A stretch of DNA of 64,000 bases, taken from NCBI RefSeq assembly GCF_025244725.1, contig NZ_CP104203.1, forward strand, positions 2,728,001 to 2,792,000, given 5' to 3'. Positions 58,263 through 64,000 of the stretch are shown one piece after another (position 1 is the first letter of the stretch; the number at the start of each line of letters is the position of its first letter). Source of the stretch: Chryseobacterium oranimense. Its GTDB lineage: Bacteria > Bacteroidota > Bacteroidia > Flavobacteriales > Weeksellaceae. Below the pieces are notes generated by a model that saw only the letters and a program-made list of their open reading frames with translations, did not search any database and was not told the origin of the DNA. A program made the position numbers and the translations under genes.

Positions 58263-60560
58263 ATGAAAAATCACGGAACAACTGTTTTTCTATTCCTTCT
58301 GTTTTTTAGTTTACATTTTAAAGCTCAAAAATTTGAAAAGTTAATACAATACGTCAATCCATTAATTGGAACGGAAAAGATGGGCCATACGTATCCTGGG
58401 GCCACCGTTCCTTTCGGTGCTGTACAATTGAGCCCTGAAACCGATACCATTTCTTACGAGCTTAACGGAAAATACAACGGTGAGGTTTATAAATACTGTG
58501 CAGGCTACCGTTATGAAGACAAAACTATTGTAGGATTCAGTTCAACACATTTTAGCGGGACCGGGCATTCTGACCTTGGAGATTTTCTTATTATGCCAAC
58601 CGTTGGGAAACTGCAATTAAATCCCGGAACAGCATCAAATCCTGAAAGCGGCTACAGAAGCCGGTTTTCTCATCATAATGAAAAAGCAGAAGCCGGTTAT
58701 TACAAAGTGAAACTGGAGGATTATAATATTCTGGCTGAACTTACTGCCTCAACGAGAACCGGAGTTCATCGCTATACATTTCCAAAATCTGACCAGGCAC
58801 ATATTATTTTAGACCTTACTGCCGGGATTTACAACTATGACGGTAAAAACGTCTGGACTTATGTACGCGTGGAAAATGACGGCACAGTTACAGGCTACCG
58901 TCAGACGAACGGCTGGGCAAGAACCAGGACAGTTTATTTTGCGATGAAGTTTTCCAAGACTTTTAAATCTTACGGCCAGAAAAATTTTGACGGCCAACAG
59001 GCTTACAAAGGATTCTGGAGAAAATTCGACCAGACCAGAAACTTCCCGGAAATCGCCGGCAAAAACCTGAAAATGTATTTTGATTTCGACACTCAGGAAA
59101 ACGAAGCTGTTGAAGTAAAATTGGCAATTTCTCCCGTAAGCCAGCTTAATGCGCTGGAAAATCTGGAAGAAGAAACCGGAAACCAATCTTTCGATCAGAT
59201 AAAAGCCAAAGCCCAGGAAGACTGGAATAAAGAACTGAATAAAATCGTCATCAAAGGCTCTGAAACAGAAAAAATGAACTTTTATACGGCAATGTACCAT
59301 ACATTCATCAGTCCTACCACTTATATGGACATCAATGGTGAGTACAAAGGTTTAGACCAGAATGTTCACAAAGCAGAAGGCTTTACCAATTATACAACAT
59401 TCTCCATTTGGGATACCTACCGTGCCCTTCATCCTTTCTTTAATATCATTCAGCCCAAACGGAATAATGATATGGTAAAGTCCATGATGGCACACTATAA
59501 CCAGTTTTCAATGAAAATGCTGCCGATATGGTCGCATTATGCCAATGATAACTGGTGCATGAGTGGTTACCACAGTGTAAGTGTAGCAGCCGATGCAGTA
59601 ATTAAAGGAAATTATACCGGTGATCCTAAGGAAGTACTGAAAGCCTGTATCGCAACAGCTAATAAAAGAGATTATGAAGGGATAGGCTATTATATTGATA
59701 TGGGGTATATTCCTGCAGAGAAAAACGGGACTTCAGTTTCAAACACATTGGAATATGCTTATGATGACTGGGCAATTGCACAGCTGGCAAAACATTTGGG
59801 CGAAACGGAAATTTACAACCAGTTCATCAAACGTTCTGAAAACTGGAAGAATAATTTCGACCCAAAAGAAGGATTTATGCGTCCCCGATTGGCAGACGGA
59901 AGCTTCAAAAAGGATTTTGATGTATTAAGCACTCACGGTCAGGGCTTCATTGAAGGAAATTCCTGGAACTACAGCTTTTTTGTTCCACAGAACCCCGATG
60001 GACTAATCCAGGCGATGGGCGGAAAGAAAAAATTCGCTTCAAAACTGGATCAACTGTTTACTATGCATCTTCCTGACGAGTTTTTTGCCGATACTGAAGA
60101 CATAACACGTGAAGGAATTATCGGCGGCTATGTTCACGGTAACGAGCCAGCCCACCATGTTGCCTATTTTTATAACTGGGCAGGACAGCCCTGGAAAACC
60201 CAGGCCCAGATCAGACGTATCCTTGAAATGCAGTACAAAGCCACACCAGACGGGTTGGGAGGAAACGACGATGCAGGACAGATGAGTGCGTGGTATATTT
60301 TAAGTTCACTCGGGTTTTATCCTGTAGCACCGGGATCTGAAGATTATGCCATCGGAAGTCCGGCTGTGGATCATGCAGTTTTAAACCTGGAAAACGGCAA
60401 AACATTTGAAATTGAAGCTGTGAATCAGAGTCCGAAGAATGTGTATGTTGAAAAGGTCCTTCTGAATGGTAAAGAAATTAAAAACTTTACCTTGAAACAT
60501 TCTGAAATTATGAATGGTGGAAAGCTAACCTTTTATATGAGTGCCAGGGCGAAAAAATAA
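58263..60560 (+). CDS. GH92 family alpha-mannosidase, exported
   Basis: This 765-residue enzyme has a signal peptide (about 1-20, HFKAQ). GH92 signatures include IQYVNPLIGTEKMGHTYPGA at the start, FSSTHFSGTGHSDLGDF, GNEPAHHVAYFYNWAGQPW and GGNDDAGQMSAWYILSSLGF. GH92 enzymes are calcium-dependent exo-alpha-mannosidases that trim mannose from N-glycans. It uses the ATG at 58263; an upstream TTG is not used. It is monocistronic. Confidence 0.93.
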   Translation: MKNHGTTVFLFLLFFSLHFKAQKFEKLIQYVNPLIGTEKMGHTYPGATVPFGAVQLSPETDTISYELNGKYNGEVYKYCAGYRYEDKTIVGFSSTHFSGTGHSDLGDFLIMPTVGKLQLNPGTASNPESGYRSRFSHHNEKAEAGYYKVKLEDYNILAELTASTRTGVHRYTFPKSDQAHIILDLTAGIYNYDGKNVWTYVRVENDGTVTGYRQTNGWARTRTVYFAMKFSKTFKSYGQKNFDGQQAYKGFWRKFDQTRNFPEIAGKNLKMYFDFDTQENEAVEVKLAISPVSQLNALENLEEETGNQSFDQIKAKAQEDWNKELNKIVIKGSETEKMNFYTAMYHTFISPTTYMDINGEYKGLDQNVHKAEGFTNYTTFSIWDTYRALHPFFNIIQPKRNNDMVKSMMAHYNQFSMKMLPIWSHYANDNWCMSGYHSVSVAADAVIKGNYTGDPKEVLKACIATANKRDYEGIGYYIDMGYIPAEKNGTSVSNTLEYAYDDWAIAQLAKHLGETEIYNQFIKRSENWKNNFDPKEGFMRPRLADGSFKKDFDVLSTHGQGFIEGNSWNYSFFVPQNPDGLIQAMGGKKKFASKLDQLFTMHLPDEFFADTEDITREGIIGGYVHGNEPAHHVAYFYNWAGQPWKTQAQIRRILEMQYKATPDGLGGNDDAGQMSAWYILSSLGFYPVAPGSEDYAIGSPAVDHAVLNLENGKTFEIEAVNQSPKNVYVEKVLLNGKEIKNFTLKHSEIMNGGKLTFYMSARAKK

Positions 60561-60591
60561 TTTTTCTGATTACATTAAATTGGAAACAAAG

Positions 60592-60620
60592 AATAAAGGC
60601 TGTCAATGACAGTCTTTATT
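60592..60620. terminator. Bidirectional terminator
   Basis: AATAAAGGCTGTCA (60592-60605) pairs with TGACAGTCTTTATT (60607-60620), with one G-T pair, between GH92 and the HxlR gene. Confidence 0.8.
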
Positions 60621-60629
60621 CTTTTATGA

Positions 60630-61004
60630 TTAAAAATCTTCTTTAAGTTTTCGCTTGTGAGTTCTCCCCCATTCCGAAAGGGATATAATAACAGGTTTAA
60701 GGGTCCGGCTGTAGTCTGTCGAAATATATTCTACAACAACCGGCGTCTGCTCGGCATGCACTACTCTTTTGACAAAACCGTTCAATTCCAGATCTTTCAA
60801 TTCATTGGAAAGTACCCTCGCCGATATTCCGTTGATTGCTCTCTGTAATTCATTAAAACGGATATTCCCGTTTTCCTGTAAGACAATGATGATCTTCAGT
60901 TTCCATTTTCCACCGATAACATAAATTGCATCTTCCACAGAAGAAAGATTTTCGGAGCATTTCCCGGTAAACACATGTTTCTCTAAAACAACAGAATTTT
61001 CCAT
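60630..61004 (-). CDS. HxlR family transcriptional regulator
   Basis: This 124-residue protein is a winged-helix regulator: YVIGGKWKLKIIIVLQENG, FNELQRAINGISARVLSNEL and SDYSRTLKPVIISLSEWG. The Cys near residue 15 may sense redox changes, as in HypR/YodB. It is divergent from the azoreductase, and a perfect palindrome lies between the two genes. Confidence 0.9.
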   Translation of the reverse strand: MENSVVLEKHVFTGKCSENLSSVEDAIYVIGGKWKLKIIIVLQENGNIRFNELQRAINGISARVLSNELKDLELNGFVKRVVHAEQTPVVVEYISTDYSRTLKPVIISLSEWGRTHKRKLKEDF

Positions 61005-61025
61005 ACATCTAAAATTTAACTAACT

Positions 61026-61047
61026 AAAAGGTTAGTACTAACCTTTT
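61026..61047. promoter_or_regulatory. HxlR operator
   Basis: A perfect 22-base palindrome with core GGTTAGTACTAACC covers the divergent promoter. A half copy, TACTAACTTTTG, lies at 61054-61065, and a -7 element TAATTTTG follows at 61081-61088. Confidence 0.8.
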
Positions 61048-61115
61048 GTTTACTACTAACTTTTGATAAGCAAATGTACATAATTTTGCTAAAAGAAATT
61101 TTAATTAAAAAAAAT

Positions 61116-61718
61116 ATGAAAAACATACTTCACATTATTTCAAGTCCGAGAACTGAAATATCTGCAAGCAGAAAACTAGGCAATGCCGTTATCGAAAAAA
61201 TTCAGGAAAAATATTCTGATGCTGTTGTAAAAGAACGTGACCTTACCAAAAATCAGGTTCCACTTTTAGAAGAAGTACACATCAATACGTTTTTTTCACC
61301 GGAAGAGAGTCACTCTTCTGAGCAGGAGGAAATCAATAAATACTCCCAGGGATTGATTTCAGAATTGCAGGAGGCAGATATTATAGTGATCGATTCTCCT
61401 ATGTATAATTTTTCGGTTCCTGCCTCTCTCAGAGCCTATTTTGACTTTACTTCAAGAGCAGGATATACGTTCAAATACGACGAAAATGGTCCTAAAGGGC
61501 TTTTAAACAATAAAAAATTATACATTGCTTTTACTTCAGGAAATATTTATTCGGAGGGGCCTTACCAAATCTATGATTCCAATGTTCCTTATATCAAAAA
61601 CATTTTTAGTTTCTATGGTGTTACGGACGTCAGTGTTTTTCGTGCAGAAGGTTTATCTATTCCTGGAATCCAGGAAACTTCTTTGGAAAAGGCAATTGAA
61701 GGAATTACTATTGATTAA
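61116..61718 (+). CDS. azoR: FMN-dependent NADH:azo/quinone reductase
   Basis: This 200-residue flavodoxin-fold enzyme has ISSPRTEISASRKLG for FMN binding, then DIIVIDSPMYNFSVPASLRAYFD, the AzoR signature, and GYTFKYDENGPKGLLNNKK. It reduces quinones and azo compounds. It uses the ATG at 61116. The divergent HxlR gene is its probable repressor, as with YodB/azoR-type pairs. Confidence 0.9.
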   Translation: MKNILHIISSPRTEISASRKLGNAVIEKIQEKYSDAVVKERDLTKNQVPLLEEVHINTFFSPEESHSSEQEEINKYSQGLISELQEADIIVIDSPMYNFSVPASLRAYFDFTSRAGYTFKYDENGPKGLLNNKKLYIAFTSGNIYSEGPYQIYDSNVPYIKNIFSFYGVTDVSVFRAEGLSIPGIQETSLEKAIEGITID

Positions 61719-61741
61719 TTTCAGAAGCAGATTGTTAGAAA

Positions 61742-61780
61742 AAAACAAAGCCCTTTCAAAATTTGAAAGGGCTTTGTTTT
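61742..61780. terminator. Bidirectional terminator
   Basis: The arms 61742-61760 and 61762-61780 pair perfectly over 19 bases around a single-base loop (core AAAGCCCTTTC). It serves azoR and the dihydroorotase gene. Confidence 0.85.
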
Positions 61781-61783
61781 TAT

Positions 61784-63121
61784 TTATTCCTGAACTTCAA
61801 AAAGCAAACGCTCTCCAAATTTTTGCTCATTTATTTTTCCGTTATCATAAGCAAGATGCCCATTTACAAAGGTATGCGTTACTTTGGAATGCAGGTTCAT
61901 CCCTTCCAGCGGGCTCCAGCCGCATTTGTAAAGAAGATTGTCTTTAGCTACGGTCCAGTCTGTATTTAAATCAGCCAAAACAAGATCCGCTTTATAGCCT
62001 TCTCTTACAAATCCTCTTTTCTCGATTCTAAAAAGTATCGCCGGATTGTGGCTCATCTTTTCAACAATTTTTTCCAAAGAAATTTTCCCGTTCCTGTAGT
62101 TTTCCAGCATAACCAATAATGAATGCTGTACCAAAGGTGCCCCGGAAGGACATTTTGTATATACATTCTGCTTTTCTTCAGCAGTATGGGGCGCATGGTC
62201 TGTAGCTACCACATCAATTCTTCCGTCAAGAAGGGCTTCCCATAATGCATCTTTGTCTTTCTGGGTTTTTACAGCAGGGTTCCATTTAATCAGAGAACCT
62301 TTGGTCTCATAATCTTCATTGGTGAATGTCAGATGATGAACACAAACCTCAGCGGTAATTTTTTTATCTTTTAAAGGAATATCATTTCTGAACAGCTCCA
62401 TTTCTTTAGCTGTTGAAAGATGGAAGACATGGAGCCTTGCCCCGGTTTTCTCCGCCAGTTCAATGGCTTTTGAAGAGGACTTATAGCAGGCTTCTTCACT
62501 TCTGATCAGATGATGGAATTTTACCGGAATATCTTCTCCGTATTCATCCATATACTTTTGGGTATTGGCTTTGATGGTCGCTTCATCTTCACAGTGTACA
62601 GCGATCAGCATTTTTGTGCTGCTGAAGATATTTTCAAGGGTTTCAGGATTATCTACAAGCATGTTTCCGGTAGAAGATCCTAAGAACAACTTAATTCCCG
62701 GAACATTTCTCGGGTTGGTCTTTAAAACCTCGTCCAGGTTATCATTGGTTCCACCCATCATAAAACCATAGTTGGCATAAGCTTTTTGGGAACCAATTTC
62801 GTATTTATCTGCCAGCAATTCCTGGGTAACTGCATTGGGAATGGTGTTCGGCTGATCGATAAAACTGGTGACCCCACCTGCAATGGCAGCTCTTGATTCA
62901 CTTTCAATATCGCCTTTATGCGTCAGGCCGGGATCTCTGAAATGCACCTGGTCATCTATTACACCCGGCAGAAGATATTTTCCGGAACCGTCAATGATTT
63001 GGTCTGCTTCTTCAGAAATACCGGAATCTATCCTGGAAATCAGGTCATTTTCTATTAAGATATCGCTTTCAAAGATCTTACCTTCGTTCACGATCTTTAC
63101 ATTTTTGATTAAGGTCTTCAT
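61784..63121 (-). CDS. pyrC: Dihydroorotase
   Basis: This 445-residue amidohydrolase of the class I (PyrC-like) type makes dihydroorotate in pyrimidine synthesis. The metal site reads DDQVHFRDPGL, where the usual HxH is QxH. HCEDEATI gives another metal ligand, LHVFHLST the next, and VVATDHAPHT the last. Lys carbamylation may occur in IKLFLGSST. The gene is monocistronic. Confidence 0.9.
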   Translation of the reverse strand: MKTLIKNVKIVNEGKIFESDILIENDLISRIDSGISEEADQIIDGSGKYLLPGVIDDQVHFRDPGLTHKGDIESESRAAIAGGVTSFIDQPNTIPNAVTQELLADKYEIGSQKAYANYGFMMGGTNDNLDEVLKTNPRNVPGIKLFLGSSTGNMLVDNPETLENIFSSTKMLIAVHCEDEATIKANTQKYMDEYGEDIPVKFHHLIRSEEACYKSSSKAIELAEKTGARLHVFHLSTAKEMELFRNDIPLKDKKITAEVCVHHLTFTNEDYETKGSLIKWNPAVKTQKDKDALWEALLDGRIDVVATDHAPHTAEEKQNVYTKCPSGAPLVQHSLLVMLENYRNGKISLEKIVEKMSHNPAILFRIEKRGFVREGYKADLVLADLNTDWTVAKDNLLYKCGWSPLEGMNLHSKVTHTFVNGHLAYDNGKINEQKFGERLLFEVQE

Positions 63122-63149
63122 TTTTTACTTTTATAGATAATAAATAGAG

Positions 63150-63249
63150 GTTAGATTATTAGAAATTAGACATGAGAAAATTTTTTAAGTCAAAAATTAT
63201 TAGTGATCGTAAAACTGCAACTACTAATTTCTAACTTCTAATATCTAAC
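63150..63249. repeat. Long intergenic hairpin, TTAGA type
   Basis: The arms 63150-63170 and 63230-63249 pair over about 20 bases with one bulge and one mismatch. They are built from TTAGA/ATTAGA words. It lies between dihydroorotase and the flippase. Confidence 0.75.
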
Positions 63250-63322
63250 ATCTACAAAAAACAAAATTAAGGTTTATGAATGAATTTTAATGTTACCGAT
63301 TACAAATCAATTTCTAAATATT

Positions 63323-63330
63323 TACATTTG
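63323..63330 (+). promoter_or_regulatory. Putative -7 element of the flippase gene
   Basis: TACATTTG fits TAnnTTTG, 17 bases upstream of the TTG start. Confidence 0.5.
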
Positions 63331-63346
63331 CATAAAATTTCACACA

Positions 63347-64000
63347 TTGAAAAAACTTCTCAACGAGACTATTATATATGGAATTGGGGCGATTATGCCA
63401 AGAGTTATCCTGTTCATTCTGAACCCTTTATACATTAACCAAATTAACAATAAGGATTTCGCCATATTTTCAAACCTGTACGCTCTTATTTCTTTTGTGA
63501 ATATCATGCTTTCTTTCGGTTTTGAAACGGCATTTTTCCGTTTTTCAGCGGATAAAGACAATGAAAAGAAAACGTTCAATACTTCATTTTGGTTCTTATT
63601 CGGTTTATCTACAGTTTTCCTTTTAAGTTTACTGATTTTCAGTCAGTCGGTGGCAGATCAGCTGGGATATTCATCCAATCCTGAATACATACGGTGGTTT
63701 GCATGGATTGCATTTTTTGATAATCTATGTGTAATTCCTTTTGCATGGCTCAGGTTCAATAACAAACCGATAAAATATTCTTTGGTAAGGGTTTTACAGT
63801 CTCTTTTTCAAACTGTGATAACCGTTGCTTTATTCCTGTACATTCCTCTGAGTGTATCTCAGAATTTTGGCTTGAAAGAAAAAGTATCGTTTCCTTTTTA
63901 CAGTAACCTTGCTGCAAGCTTCTTAGGTTTTCTGCTTCTGCTTCCTGTTGTTTTCAAAGTAAGATTTCAGTTTTCTACTGAGCTTTTCAAAAATATGATC
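63347..64000 (+). CDS. Polysaccharide flippase, N-terminal part (partial)
   Basis: The frame opens at a TTG (63347-63349) and runs to the window edge for 218 codons. It begins MKKLLNETIIYGIGAIMPRV and continues FILNPLYINQINNKDFA, then RFSADKDNEKKTFNTSFWF, with about six hydrophobic helices. This matches the MATE/Wzx-like flippases of the polysaccharide biosynthesis family, which move lipid-linked sugars across the inner membrane. No ATG start fits before residue 17. Confidence 0.8.
   Translation, partial: MKKLLNETIIYGIGAIMPRVILFILNPLYINQINNKDFAIFSNLYALISFVNIMLSFGFETAFFRFSADKDNEKKTFNTSFWFLFGLSTVFLLSLLIFSQSVADQLGYSSNPEYIRWFAWIAFFDNLCVIPFAWLRFNNKPIKYSLVRVLQSLFQTVITVALFLYIPLSVSQNFGLKEKVSFPFYSNLAASFLGFLLLLPVVFKVRFQFSTELFKNMI

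Overview
The window reads as a chromosomal segment of a flavobacterium of the Chryseobacterium/Elizabethkingia kind (Bacteroidota, Weeksellaceae). The evidence is AT-rich DNA, secreted proteins with type A type IX secretion (T9SS) C-terminal sorting domains, lipoproteins with Bacteroidota-style lipoboxes, TTTG-N20-TAnnTTTG promoters, strong hairpin-plus-T terminators after most transcription units, and families such as DUF1573, DUF4173, DUF6624 and the Bacteroidota form of dihydroorotase. I see no rRNA, CRISPR array, insertion sequence or prophage; there is one tRNA gene (Met, CAT).

Layout. 1-9.6 kb: the end of an HlyD-type exporter subunit, tRNA-Met, a TlpA-like thioredoxin, a T9SS protein with a small PID-CTERM-like partner, then housekeeping genes (clpX, a HIT protein, greA, dtd) and a T9SS subtilase. 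9.6-16.4 kb: lipoproteins, small membrane proteins, a Coq4-like protein, a metallophosphoesterase, and a small winged-helix regulator with membrane-protein partners whose two promoters carry the same palindrome. 16.7-18.1 kb: a lone tail-collar protein and a T9SS protein. 18.2-24.3 kb: an accessory-looking block with a membrane-anchored SF2 helicase plus SMUG2-type glycosylase, then a four-gene unit with SUKH and DUF4241 (immunity-like) proteins.

24.4-40 kb is a nearly complete phenylacetate catabolic operon on the minus strand: paaK, paaE, paaA, paaB, paaC, paaD, paaG, paaH, paaI, 3-oxoadipyl-CoA thiolase, paaY and paaZ, with a TetR regulator upstream. PaaK makes phenylacetyl-CoA, PaaABCDE epoxidises it, PaaG forms the oxepin, PaaZ opens and oxidises the ring, and PaaH plus the thiolase finish beta-oxidation; no separate paaF is present. 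Two unrelated lipoproteins and a DUF6624 protein sit inside the operon. Every intercistronic gap longer than about 50 bp holds word-repeat DNA, most of it folding into hairpins.

40.4-49 kb: clpB, two tiny cysteine-rich double-glycine peptides too short for ordinary ORF calling, a two-component system with unknown partners, and tandem M43 metalloprotease lipoproteins. 49-64 kb: two M1 peptidases, an endonuclease/exonuclease/phosphatase-fold protein, a DECR-like reductase, a DUF1573 protein, a second two-component pair, a GH92 alpha-mannosidase, an HxlR/azoreductase divergent pair with a perfect palindromic operator, dihydroorotase, and the start of a polysaccharide flippase.

The best candidates for something new are the two cysteine-rich secreted peptides, the palindromic word-repeat elements of the paa operon, the membrane-anchored helicase with SMUG2, and the lipoproteins embedded among the PaaABCD oxygenase genes. 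All functions are from reading the sequence; no database search was run.
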